A DNA stretch of 64,000 nucleotides, from positions 1-64,000 of the forward strand of contig CANJBX010000005.1 of NCBI GenBank assembly GCA_947472885.1, read 5' to 3'. Position 1 is the first letter of the stretch. Each line of letters opens with the position of its first letter. Below, piece after piece: positions 51,157 to 60,626 of the stretch. The translations under genes and the position numbers were made by a program. The notes beneath the pieces were generated by a model, which saw only the letters and a program-made list of their open reading frames with translations, was not told the DNA's origin and searched no databases. This DNA comes from Hyphomicrobiaceae bacterium. Lineage in GTDB: Bacteria > Pseudomonadota > Alphaproteobacteria > Rhizobiales > Xanthobacteraceae.

Positions 51157-51768
51157 TCAGTCTTCCGGTCCACCCTGCCAGCGCCGGACGCCGGTTTCGA
51201 TGTCAAAGAAATCCAGCAAGCGCCCAACCGTGTGGTTGACGATATCGTCCACGGTCTTCGGCTTTGAATAGAACGCCGGAACAATCGGCGCGAGGACAGC
51301 ACCGATGTCCGACAGCGTCACCATGGTGCGCAGGTGCCCGCCATGCAGCGGCGTTTCACGCACGGCGAGTACGAGCCGGCGCTTTTCCTTCAGCACGACG
51401 TCCGCCGCGCGCGAGACGAGCGAACTGGTCACGCCCGTCGCAATCTCGCTCATGGTGCGGATCGAGCACGGCACAATCACCATGCCCATGGTCTTGAACG
51501 AACCCGACGAGATCGACGCACCGATATCGCCGGCCGCATGCGTCACGGACGCGAGCGCCCTGACATCTTTGGTCTTGAGATTGGTTTCATACGCCAGCGT
51601 CATCTCCGCCGACTTGCTCATCACGAGATGCGTCTCGATATCCATGCCGCGCAGGATTTCCAGCATCCGCACGCCATAGATCACACCGGACGCGCCGGAG
51701 ATGCCGACGATCAGCCTTCGCGGCTGCGCCGAAGATTTGACAGATGGCTTGGCAGGCTTACTTGCCAT
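51157..51768 (-). CDS. ubiX: UbiX family flavin prenyltransferase
   Basis: RLIVGISGASGVIYGVRMLEIL, VIVPCSIRTMSEIATGVTSSLVSRAADVVLKE. Confidence 0.92.
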   Translation of the reverse strand: MASKPAKPSVKSSAQPRRLIVGISGASGVIYGVRMLEILRGMDIETHLVMSKSAEMTLAYETNLKTKDVRALASVTHAAGDIGASISSGSFKTMGMVIVPCSIRTMSEIATGVTSSLVSRAADVVLKEKRRLVLAVRETPLHGGHLRTMVTLSDIGAVLAPIVPAFYSKPKTVDDIVNHTVGRLLDFFDIETGVRRWQGGPED

Positions 51769-52273
51769 CGGTTGCTGCCTTCAATGCCCGCACGAAACCA
51801 TCGACGGCGGCCTGCGGAAATGTCTTTCCCGTCGCGCTCTGGAACGCCGAGAGATTATCACGCGCGGCGGCTTCCGGCGATGCCGCCATGGACGACTTCA
51901 AGCCTTCGGACAGTTTCGCCATGGCATTGAGTTGCAGCTGCTCACCCTCGAGTTCGAGCGCCTGCACCTTCTTGCGGAACGCCAGCGCGGCTTCCTGCTC
52001 GACCAGCGGCGCGTTTTCCTTCAGCAGGCGGCGCACGCCGCGCACCGGCACGACCACATCATGCTGCCAGCCGATGGACTTCTCGCTGACCGCCTTCGCC
52101 TCGGCGACGCCAAGCGTGCGCTTCTGCGCCGACAGCCACATCAGGAACAGGATCATGTTGACGTCGATGCCGGCGGAATCCTGCAGCGTGATGGCGGCTT
52201 CGGACACGCCCTGCTGACGATAGTAACCGAGGACGAAATCCCAGATCGGCGAGGCGCTATTTTCGGTGGTCAT
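51758..52273 (-). CDS. TIGR02444 family protein
   Basis: MTTENSASPIWDFVLGYYRQQGVSEAAITLQDSAGIDVNMILFLMWLSAQ; overlaps ubiX start. Confidence 0.7.
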   Translation of the reverse strand: MTTENSASPIWDFVLGYYRQQGVSEAAITLQDSAGIDVNMILFLMWLSAQKRTLGVAEAKAVSEKSIGWQHDVVVPVRGVRRLLKENAPLVEQEAALAFRKKVQALELEGEQLQLNAMAKLSEGLKSSMAASPEAAARDNLSAFQSATGKTFPQAAVDGFVRALKAATDGK

Positions 52274-52553
52274 GCAGTTCCTTCAAGGGCTGTAAGCGAG
52301 CGTTGTCCGCTCTTGATATGCGTTGCCTTGGTTTCCGGCCAGCAGTTTCCGATTTCGCGGTGCAATGGGCAATATAGCCCCGCGGCCTTCGGCCCGTGCG
52401 GCGGGCGCATATGGGCGGCCGGATTGCGCACTGGCAGAGCCCCCGCAAAGCATATAAAACGCGGCAGCATCGGGGTTCCCGGGTCATGATGGACCGGGGA
52501 ACCCGGCAACAGAAGCGCCGGCTTGCCGGCATCACGTTTTGAGGAAAGCGATC

Positions 52554-53438
52554 ATGACCGACACGACCCTGCGCACGGCGCTGGCCGATTATTCCTTCAC
52601 CAAGCCGCTCAAGAGCGGCGCGCAGACCATTCCGGGCGTGACGCTGCAGTTCGAGGAAATCAAGCCGGTCAACCGCGCCTTCGCGCCAATGGCTCGCGAG
52701 CAGAAATTCGACGTTTCGGAAATGGCGATCGTCACCTATCTGCTGGCCAAGTCTTTCAACAAGCCGATCATCCTGCTTCCCATCGTGATGATGGGCCGCT
52801 TTCAGCACAACACGATGGTCTACTCGAAAGAGCGCGGCAAGATTACCCTGCCGGACCTGCTGACGCGCCGGCTTGGCGTGCGTTCCTACACCCAGACCAC
52901 CGGCGTGTGGATTCGCGGCATTGTGCAGAACGACTACGGCGTCGATCTCAACAAGGCGAGCTGGACCGTGCAGGAAGCCGCTCACGTCCTTGAGTATCAG
53001 GACCCGCCGGAACTCAAGCGCATCGGCATGGAACACGACCTCATGAAGATGCTGCTCTCCAACGAAGTCGATGCGGTGATCTACGGCGCCGATCTGCCGG
53101 ACGATCCGCGCCTCGACACCGTGATCGAGAATCCCAAGGCCGAAGCGATGAAGTGGTACGAGAAGCACAAGTGCGTGCCGATCAATCACATGGTCTGCGT
53201 CACCGAGAAACTCGCCAGGGAAAATCCAGGCGCGGTGAAAGCCGTCTACGAGGCGCTGGTGAAGGCCAAGCAGGCCAACCCGCCGAAGCCGGGCGAACCG
53301 GATACCGCACCTTATGGCTTCGATGCCGTGCGCCCCGGCGTCGAGCTGATCGCCGAATACGCCTATCAGCAGCGCATCACGCCGAAGCGTTTTTCGTTCG
53401 ACGAAATCTTTGCGGATGCGAAGAAGATATTGGGCTGA
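52554..53438 (+). CDS. 4,5-dihydroxyphthalate decarboxylase-like / SBP-fold protein
   Basis: 294 aa, FDVSEMAIVTYLLAKSF and GVRSYTQTTGVWIRGIVQNDYGVDL; ATG at 52554 after GAGGAAAG. Confidence 0.65.
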   Translation: MTDTTLRTALADYSFTKPLKSGAQTIPGVTLQFEEIKPVNRAFAPMAREQKFDVSEMAIVTYLLAKSFNKPIILLPIVMMGRFQHNTMVYSKERGKITLPDLLTRRLGVRSYTQTTGVWIRGIVQNDYGVDLNKASWTVQEAAHVLEYQDPPELKRIGMEHDLMKMLLSNEVDAVIYGADLPDDPRLDTVIENPKAEAMKWYEKHKCVPINHMVCVTEKLARENPGAVKAVYEALVKAKQANPPKPGEPDTAPYGFDAVRPGVELIAEYAYQQRITPKRFSFDEIFADAKKILG

Positions 53439-53460
53439 GACGGATCAAATCCGACAAGTT

Positions 53461-53506
53461 GAAAGCGGCGCGGCTAGCCATCTCGGATAGCCGCGCCGCT
53501 TCAATT
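53461..53506. terminator. Bidirectional hairpin terminator between convergent genes
   Basis: AAGCGGCGCGGCTA / TAGCCGCGCCGCTT 14-bp stem followed by CAATTTC. Confidence 0.65.
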
Positions 53507-53516
53507 TCGAAGCCAA

Positions 53517-54491
53517 TCAAGTCTGCGGAATCTTGGCCACCCGCACATACTCGCCCCATTCCGGGATCGCCTTCATGAACATCGCCTGGGTCTGTTCCGG
53601 CGTGCGGATCAGCGGGTCCGCACCCGACAGCGCGAGGAATTTCTTGGTGTCCTCGGTGCTGGCGATGTCGGAGAACCACTTGTTGATCTTGTCGGCGACC
53701 GGCTTCGGCGTGCCCTTCGCGACCATGACGCCCCACCACAGATTGAGATCCATCGGGACACCGGATTCCTTCATGGTCGGAATGTGCGACGCCGCCTTGA
53801 GCCGCTCGGCAGTCGAGACGGCGAGAATGCGCATGCGGCCCTCGCGCTCCTGCGCCAGCCCGAAGATCGGATCGTGGATCGCGTAGTCGAGCTTGCCGCT
53901 CTGCATTTCGTTCATGCAGTCCGACGCATTCTTGTAAAGCACCTCGACGGATTGGAGCCCCGCCGTGTTCTTGTAGAGCGTACCCATGATGATGCCGGGA
54001 TTGGCGGCGACGGCGTAGGTCGCCTTGTCGCCCTTCTGCTTCATCGCGGCTGTCAGTTCGGCAACGGTCTTGTAAGGGCTCTTGGGATCGACCATCAGCA
54101 TGAAGGCAAGGTTGCTGGTGGTGGCGATGGCATCGAGCGTCTTGCCCGGATCGACCGGCGGATTCTTGAACAGCGCCATGGTCGCGGCCACCGTCGTGCC
54201 CGCGAACAGATAAAGCGTGTAGCCGTCGGGCTTGGAGCGCGCGACATATTCAGTCGCGATGTTGCTGTTGGCGCCGGGCCGGTTCTCGACGACCACGTTG
54301 CGGCCGGAAACCACACGCAGCTTTTCGGCGAAGTAGCGCACGAAAATATCCGCGCCGCTGCCGGGTGGGAAACCGCAGATCATGTGAATATCCTGGCTCG
54401 GATATTCCTGCGCCTGCGCGCCGCGCACGCCAAAGGCGGTTGCGAGGCCGAGCGCGCCGGCCGAATACAAAAACTCTTTACGGTTGATCAT
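53517..54491 (-). CDS. Bug-family tripartite tricarboxylate transporter substrate-binding protein
   Basis: YPSQDIHMICGFPPGSGADIFVRYFAEKLR... NVVVENRPGANSNIATEYVARSKPDGYTL. Confidence 0.93.
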   Translation of the reverse strand: MINRKEFLYSAGALGLATAFGVRGAQAQEYPSQDIHMICGFPPGSGADIFVRYFAEKLRVVSGRNVVVENRPGANSNIATEYVARSKPDGYTLYLFAGTTVAATMALFKNPPVDPGKTLDAIATTSNLAFMLMVDPKSPYKTVAELTAAMKQKGDKATYAVAANPGIIMGTLYKNTAGLQSVEVLYKNASDCMNEMQSGKLDYAIHDPIFGLAQEREGRMRILAVSTAERLKAASHIPTMKESGVPMDLNLWWGVMVAKGTPKPVADKINKWFSDIASTEDTKKFLALSGADPLIRTPEQTQAMFMKAIPEWGEYVRVAKIPQT

Positions 54492-54712
54492 GTTTTTCTC
54501 CCTGGCTGGCGGTCGCCGCGTTCAAAAGCGGCGGCTTGGGCGGCAGCTTGACCGGAATGCTAGCTCATACGCCGGAAAATTAGAATATCCGGGCACCGCT
54601 TTCGCAACCGCCAGCCGCGCGGCAAAGATACGCGGACGGACAGGATCGTGGGACTTCCGGGACATTCCGATCCGGCCTAGAGTTGTTCAAAATCTGACTC
54701 AGGGAGAACGGC

Positions 54713-55759
54713 ATGGGCGGCTCCTATTTCCTGCGCAACCACTGGTATATCGCGGCGCATGGTTTTGAACTTGTCGGCAAGAAGCCAGTCAAGCGCACCA
54801 TCTGCGACGAAGCCGTCGTGATTTTCCGTGGCGAGGACAACAACATCGGCATCCTGAGCGACCGCTGCCCGCACCGCTTTGCGCCGCTCTCCACCGGCGA
54901 AGTCTGCGGCAACGACATCCAGTGCGGCTATCACGGCATCCGCTTCAACCGCGACGGCGACTGCACGCATATTCCTGGCAACCTCGAAGTGCCGCACGGC
55001 TTTCGCGCCAGGCGTTACCCGGCCGTCGAGCGCCATGGCTTCGTCTGGATGTGGATGGGCGAGAAAGAAGCCGACCCATCCCTGATCCCGGACTTCCGCG
55101 AGAACAGCGATCCGGGCTGGGCGCCGGTGCCGGGCTATCTCAACATCGCCTGCAACTACCAAATCATGGTCGATAACATTCTGGATCTCACCCATGTCGT
55201 GTTCGTGCACAAGACGACGCTGGCCGGCGGCGGCGTCACCGACACGCCGCTGGAAGTGAAAGTCGAGGGCGACAGCGTGAAGGCGCAACGCGTGATGATG
55301 AATGTCGATACCGCGCCGATCTATCGCGCCGCGCGCGGACTGAACGGCAAGATCGACCGCTGGCAGATTTTTGAATCGCTGCCGCCCTGTTACGTCAAGA
55401 TCGTGCTGGGTGCGCGCGAGGCGGGCGCGACGACACCGCTCGGCGAGCCGGTGCACATGGTACTCAACGGCTTCACGCCGGAGAGCGAGAAGCGCCACCA
55501 CTATTTCTGGTCAACGACGCGGCCCTGGGCGCTCGGCGACAAGAAGGTGGACGAACTCTACAAGGGCATGATCGACCTCGCCTTCAACGAGGACAAGGAG
55601 ATCGTTGAGGAACAGCAGAAATTCATCGACGCCGATCCGGAGAATTCCCACTTCACGAATTTCGCGTTCGACCGCGCAGGCCAGTCGGCACGGCGCATCC
55701 TTCGCCGCCTGATCGACGAGGAGCAGGCGGCGGACAAGAAACTTGAGGCGGCGGAGTAG
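54713..55759 (+). CDS. Rieske [2Fe-2S] aromatic ring-hydroxylating oxygenase alpha subunit (VanA-like)
   Basis: DRCPHRFAPLSTGEVCGNDIQCGYHGIRF Rieske motif CxH...CxxH. Confidence 0.93.
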   Translation: MGGSYFLRNHWYIAAHGFELVGKKPVKRTICDEAVVIFRGEDNNIGILSDRCPHRFAPLSTGEVCGNDIQCGYHGIRFNRDGDCTHIPGNLEVPHGFRARRYPAVERHGFVWMWMGEKEADPSLIPDFRENSDPGWAPVPGYLNIACNYQIMVDNILDLTHVVFVHKTTLAGGGVTDTPLEVKVEGDSVKAQRVMMNVDTAPIYRAARGLNGKIDRWQIFESLPPCYVKIVLGAREAGATTPLGEPVHMVLNGFTPESEKRHHYFWSTTRPWALGDKKVDELYKGMIDLAFNEDKEIVEEQQKFIDADPENSHFTNFAFDRAGQSARRILRRLIDEEQAADKKLEAAE

Positions 55760-55877
55760 CGCCGAAAACCTGCCAGCTTTTTACAATATGTAGATCGCGC
55801 AGCGCCCATACCCTCGTCCCTTGTGGGAGAGGGTGTTCGAGCAAGCCACACGGCACCAAAGACAACGCCAGAAAAAG

Positions 55878-55905
55878 AAAATGGCCGGGAAATCCCGGCC
55901 ATTTT
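55878..55905. terminator. Bidirectional terminator between convergent oxygenase and intradiol dioxygenase genes
   Basis: Perfect 12-bp stem AAAATGGCCGGG / CCCGGCCATTTT, loop AAAT, flanked by A and T runs. Confidence 0.8.
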
Positions 55906-55926
55906 TATTACGTTGAATTAAGAGAT

Positions 55927-56805
55927 CTACGCCGCCTTCGCCTGCGACAACTTCTGCAGCGTGAAATCGTAATGCACGACATAGAACGGCGTGGTCATCA
56001 CTTCGCCGCCCGGAGCCTTCTCGCCGGTCTTCTTCTTCACGAACTCGACGATCAGCGGCTCCTTCACGCCATAAACCACATCGGTTTCGATGTATTGATC
56101 GCCCTTCTGGAAAAGGTGCGTGATGATGCGATGGAAGCCCGGCGAATCCAGCAGGAAGTGGATGTGCGCAGGACGATACGGGCTGATGTTGGTCTTGCCG
56201 AACAGCCCGCCGACCGTACCGTCGAGCGGAATGGTGTAGCCGATCGGGGCCACCGTGCGGACGACATACGAGCCGTCCGCCTTGCTGTGATAGATGCCGC
56301 GCATGTAGGCGTTCGACGCCTCCACCTGCGCCTCGTAAAGCCCCTCGCCGTCCGTCTGCCAGACATCGAGCATGACATTGCCAAGCGGCTTGCCGTCGAA
56401 ATCCATCACCTTGCCTTCGACGAAGCACGGAATGCCCGGCGCATCGCCCGACATGCTTTGCCCATCGGCGATTTCGGGCGAGTCATGAATATGGAACGGG
56501 CCGGTGACGGTCGTCGGCGTCGCCTTGCTCGAAAGACGATGATTGATCGAGTCAACCAGCATCGAGACGCCGAGCGTATCCGACAGCAGGATGAATTCCT
56601 GGCGCTTGTCGGTGCAGATCTTGCCGGTCTCGGTCAGGAAGTTGACCGCGGCGATCCACTCTTCCTCGGTCGGCTCGATGTCACGCACCCAGCCGTGCAG
56701 ATGCTTGACCAGCGAGGTCATGATCTTGCGCAGGCGCGGGTCGGGAATGTTGCTCCAGCGTTCGACAGCGAGATCGGTCAGGTTTTCTTCGGTAGAAAAG
56801 GGCAT
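55927..56805 (-). CDS. Intradiol ring-cleavage dioxygenase (catechol/hydroxyquinol 1,2-dioxygenase type)
   Basis: GNVMLDVWQTDGEGLYEAQ, YRPAHIHFLLDSPGFHRIITHLF; N-terminal dimerisation region present. Confidence 0.92.
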   Translation of the reverse strand: MPFSTEENLTDLAVERWSNIPDPRLRKIMTSLVKHLHGWVRDIEPTEEEWIAAVNFLTETGKICTDKRQEFILLSDTLGVSMLVDSINHRLSSKATPTTVTGPFHIHDSPEIADGQSMSGDAPGIPCFVEGKVMDFDGKPLGNVMLDVWQTDGEGLYEAQVEASNAYMRGIYHSKADGSYVVRTVAPIGYTIPLDGTVGGLFGKTNISPYRPAHIHFLLDSPGFHRIITHLFQKGDQYIETDVVYGVKEPLIVEFVKKKTGEKAPGGEVMTTPFYVVHYDFTLQKLSQAKAA

Positions 56806-56833
56806 GAGCAGTTTCCTCTGAAGGTCGGTTCCC

Positions 56834-57880
56834 TTAAGCCAGTTCTTTGCGAACGATCTTGGCGCCATCGACCATCGCCTTCATTTTGCTGAAGGCGACT
56901 TTACGCGGCAGGTACTTCATGCCGCAGTCGGGAGCGATGACGAGCCGTTCCGCCGACACATACTTTAGCGCGCCGCGGATACGTTCGGCTACCTCTTCGG
57001 GAGTCTCGATTTTCATGTCGCCGAGGTTCAGGACGCCGATGATGAGGTCCTTTTTCTTGATCTCCTGCAATGAGGACAGATCGAGCTTGGGCTCGGCCGT
57101 CTCAATGGAAATCTGGTCGGCGCCGGAATCCTCAAGTTCAGCGAAGAATTCGTAGCGGTTCGGCTTGTTTTTCACGACGTGGGAGTAACCAAGGCACAGG
57201 TGCACCGCGACCTTGCAGGACGGGCGCGGTTTGACGCCCTCGATGGCGCGATTAAGGGCCTTGATGCCGAATAAGCGCGCCTGATCGGAAAACGAGACCA
57301 TCCACGGCTCATCGAGCTGCACGATGTCCGCGCCGGCGGCGAACGCGTCCATGATTTCTTCCTTCACCACGGCGGCGAAGGCATAGGCGAGTTCTTCCTT
57401 GTCCTTGTAGTAGTCGTTCTGCGCCATCACGGCCTGGGTGCACGGACCGGGGATCGTCACCTTCACCTTGCGGTCGGTGTTCTTGCGCACGACCTCGACG
57501 GAGTGCTTCTCCATCGGGTGCTTGCGCTTGATCGCACCATAGACGCGCGGCACCGGAATGAGCTTGCCGAAACGGTTGGGCGCTTCGCCGGGCTTATCGA
57601 CGTCGACGCCGTCGAGACCTTCGGCGAAATGATTGGAATAGCTTTCGCGGCTCTGTTCGCCATCGGTGATAATATCGAGACCAGCGCGTTCCTGATCATG
57701 AACAGCCAGCAGCGTTGCATCGTCGAACGCCTGCTGACGCAGTTCCTTCGGAATGCGCCACAGATGGTCCGTACGCGTGCGCACCACGGATTTGACGAGT
57801 TCCGGCCGGTCGATCAGCCACTCGGGTTGCGGATAGGAACCGACAAGGGCGGTTGGCAGCAGGACGGAATCGTTGGGCAC
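56834..57880 (-). CDS. Cobalamin-independent methionine synthase II-like (MetE C-terminal domain) protein
   Basis: VGSYPQPEWL, DGEQSRESY, QLDEPW, VHLCLGYSH (HxC) and APDCGMKYL zinc-ligand motifs. Confidence 0.85.
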   Translation of the reverse strand: MPNDSVLLPTALVGSYPQPEWLIDRPELVKSVVRTRTDHLWRIPKELRQQAFDDATLLAVHDQERAGLDIITDGEQSRESYSNHFAEGLDGVDVDKPGEAPNRFGKLIPVPRVYGAIKRKHPMEKHSVEVVRKNTDRKVKVTIPGPCTQAVMAQNDYYKDKEELAYAFAAVVKEEIMDAFAAGADIVQLDEPWMVSFSDQARLFGIKALNRAIEGVKPRPSCKVAVHLCLGYSHVVKNKPNRYEFFAELEDSGADQISIETAEPKLDLSSLQEIKKKDLIIGVLNLGDMKIETPEEVAERIRGALKYVSAERLVIAPDCGMKYLPRKVAFSKMKAMVDGAKIVRKELA

Positions 57881-58026
57881 GCATTAACTCCCGTATGTTT
57901 TCTTCGGCTTCTCACGAACTGTCCGCCGATGCGGCAATCTGTTGAGCCGGACGATTTATCCCAACCCGCGACGAGCGGCGCAAGCCGCGTGTTGACGCTA
58001 CGGTGCGCGCCTTTTCGGGAATTGGC

Positions 58027-59367
58027 CTATTTCGCCAGCAAATCGTACAGCCATGCGGACATTGCAAAGGCCTCTGCGTCACGGTCGGCAAAGCCGATGA
58101 ACTGCAGGCCCAGCGGCAAGCCCTCTGCCTGCAAGACAGGCAGCGACAGGGCGGGTACGCCGAGGAGCGACGCCGGAACCGCCAGCTGCGGATTGCCCGT
58201 CGATGCGATACCCACCGGCGCCGCGCCCGGCGCGGCCAGGGTGATGCAGCCGTCACAATCAGTGGCAAGCTCATTGTAGCCCGCGCGGATTTCGTCGCGG
58301 GTGATGAGCGCCGCACGATAATCCTCAATCGTCAGCTTCTCGGCGACCTTGAAGCGCTCGCGCACCGGCGCGGAGAGTTTTTCGGCGTCGCGGTCGGCCA
58401 ATGTGCGAATGAAGCCACGCATTTCCCAATCGCTGAAGATCATCGAAAAATTCATGGCGTCGGCGATATCGGCCTCGACCGCATCGACGATGGCGTGGTT
58501 GCAGCGGTCGATGATCTCGACACCCTTAGCCTCGATGCGTTCGACGGCGGCGGCGAAGGCACGCTTGGCCTCATCGGTTGCCGTCGCCCATCCGGCGGTT
58601 TCAAGCAGGGCCAGCCGCTTGGGTATTTTCGCCGCAGGTAATTTGTTCGGTCCAACGATACCCGGAAAGCCCGGATCGCCGCCGGCGCGCACGACGATTT
58701 CGTAGGCGACCTGCCAGGTGTCTTCGAGCGTCGCGGCGATCACCGCCGTACAGCTCTGGCTTTGCGGATCGTGGCTGCCGGTGCGGTTGATGCCGTGGAC
58801 GCTGGGCTTGAAGCCGAATGCGCCGCAATAGCTCGCCGGCCGCAATCCCGATCCGATCACCTGCGTGCCGAGCGCGGCGGTGACGATGCCTGCGCCGACG
58901 GCCGCCGCCGAACCGCTGCTCGATCCGCCGGGGGTGCGGCTGGCGTCATGGGGATTGCGCGTCTTGCCGTGCGGGTACGACATCGCGAATTCCGTCGTCA
59001 CCGTCTTGCCCAGAATGACCACCCCTGCCGCACGCAGCGCGGCAACCGACGCGGAATCCTTCCCGGAATGCCAGCCATCGAACAACGGCGAACCGAATTG
59101 CGTCGGCATGTCGGCAGTCTCGATAATGTCCTTGATCGCGACCGGCATACCATCGATGGGCGACACCGGCGTGCCAGCGGCCCAGCGCGCGGTCGAACGG
59201 TCGGCGGCGGCGCGCGCACCCTCGATGTTCAGCGTCACGAAGGCCGCGATCTGCGGCTCCCAGTGATCGAGTGCCGCAAGACTGCGTTCCAGAAATTGCC
59301 GCGGCGTGTCCGCGCCGGTGCGGAATTTTTCAGTCGCCGCGAGGAAAGGACGCAAGACTAGCTTCAT
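58027..59367 (-). CDS. Amidase (amidase-signature family)
   Basis: RTPGGSSSGSAAAVGAGIVTAALGTQVIGSGLRPASYCG signature. Confidence 0.93.
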   Translation of the reverse strand: MKLVLRPFLAATEKFRTGADTPRQFLERSLAALDHWEPQIAAFVTLNIEGARAAADRSTARWAAGTPVSPIDGMPVAIKDIIETADMPTQFGSPLFDGWHSGKDSASVAALRAAGVVILGKTVTTEFAMSYPHGKTRNPHDASRTPGGSSSGSAAAVGAGIVTAALGTQVIGSGLRPASYCGAFGFKPSVHGINRTGSHDPQSQSCTAVIAATLEDTWQVAYEIVVRAGGDPGFPGIVGPNKLPAAKIPKRLALLETAGWATATDEAKRAFAAAVERIEAKGVEIIDRCNHAIVDAVEADIADAMNFSMIFSDWEMRGFIRTLADRDAEKLSAPVRERFKVAEKLTIEDYRAALITRDEIRAGYNELATDCDGCITLAAPGAAPVGIASTGNPQLAVPASLLGVPALSLPVLQAEGLPLGLQFIGFADRDAEAFAMSAWLYDLLAK

Positions 59368-59510
59368 TTAAGATGGCCTTACCACGTGGGCAGCAGCGCG
59401 GTCGCGCGATAGGACATGACTGTAATGCCCGTTTCATGGGCGCGTCGAGACTGGCGAAACGCATGCGCGGCCTGTATGAAATGGCGAGCATAAAACGGGA
59501 CGGAGCGCAC

Positions 59511-60464
59511 ATGCAGTATCGGACACTCGGCAACTCGGACCTCAAGCTCTCAGTCCTGGGCATCGGCTGCAACAACTTCGGCCCGCGCGCCGACCTTGAG
59601 ACCACGCGGCGCGTGATCCATCACGCCGTCGATACCGGCGTAAACCACTTCGATACCGCCGATATCTATGGCGGCGAAGGTACGTCCGAGAATTTCATGG
59701 GCCAGGTGATGGGCGACAAGCGCAAAAAGATCATCCTTGCGACCAAGTTCGGTCTGCCGATGGCTGCCGGCAAGGGTGGCTCGCGCAACTATGTCGCAAC
59801 TGCCATTGAAGGCAGCCTGAAGCGGCTGCGCACCGACTACATCGACCTTTATTATCTCCACAAGCCCGATCCGAGCGTGCCGATTGCCGAGACGCTGGGC
59901 GCCCTCGACGACCTCAAGAAGCAGGGCAAGATCCGCTGGATCGCCAACTCCAACATGGATGCTGCGCAGATCGACGAAGCCGATGCGGCGGCGAAGAAAA
60001 ATGGCTTTGCACCGTTTGTCGCGGCGCAGGACGAACTCAGCCTCATCAAGCGTGGCACCGAGCGCGAGCGCATTCCGGCGATGCTCAAGCATGGCCTTGT
60101 CTTCATTCCCTACTTTCCGCTGGCGAGTGGTCTCCTTACCGGCAAATACAAGCGCAATGCGCCGATGCCGGCCGGCACGCGCCTTGCGACCGCCGGCCGT
60201 CTCGCCGACGTATTCGTGAACGACCAGAACCTCGAACTCACCTACAAGCTCGACGAATTCTGCACCCGGCAGAAGCTCAACATGCTGGATGTCGCCTTCG
60301 CCTGGCTGCTGACGAAGCCCTACATCACCAGCGTGATCGCGGGCGCGGTGAAGACCGACCAGATCGACGCCAACATCAAGGCGACCGACTACAAGCTGTC
60401 GGCGTCGGACATTGCGGAACTCGACAAGATCACCGCACAAGCGGTGCAGTCGCAGCCGCATTAA
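59511..60464 (+). CDS. Aldo/keto reductase
   Basis: MQYRTLGNSDLKLSVLGIGCNNFG, FDTADIYGGEGTSE, YIDLYYLHKPD. Confidence 0.94.
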   Translation: MQYRTLGNSDLKLSVLGIGCNNFGPRADLETTRRVIHHAVDTGVNHFDTADIYGGEGTSENFMGQVMGDKRKKIILATKFGLPMAAGKGGSRNYVATAIEGSLKRLRTDYIDLYYLHKPDPSVPIAETLGALDDLKKQGKIRWIANSNMDAAQIDEADAAAKKNGFAPFVAAQDELSLIKRGTERERIPAMLKHGLVFIPYFPLASGLLTGKYKRNAPMPAGTRLATAGRLADVFVNDQNLELTYKLDEFCTRQKLNMLDVAFAWLLTKPYITSVIAGAVKTDQIDANIKATDYKLSASDIAELDKITAQAVQSQPH

Positions 60465-60481
60465 CCTCATCAGGCTAACTG

Positions 60482-60507
60482 CACCTGCGGCGAAATCGCC
60501 GCAGGTG
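60482..60507 (+). terminator. Hairpin downstream of the aldo/keto reductase
   Basis: Perfect 11-bp stem CACCTGCGGCG / CGCCGCAGGTG, loop AAAT; weak T tract. Confidence 0.55.
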
Positions 60508-60626
60508 AATTGATTAACGCGCGCGCACGCCCGCGCTGTTAACGCCAGCATTAACCCGTCCTTGATCGCAAGTGGCATCGTCACCTACGAAAGCGGATGT
60601 AGCCGGAATCTTCAACCGGCATTGGC

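Noticed and set aside
60537-60554. TTAACGCCAGCATTAA as a CtrA box upstream of the lytic transglycosylase
   Set aside because: Spacing between TTAA half-sites is 8, not 7, so it does not meet the consensus.
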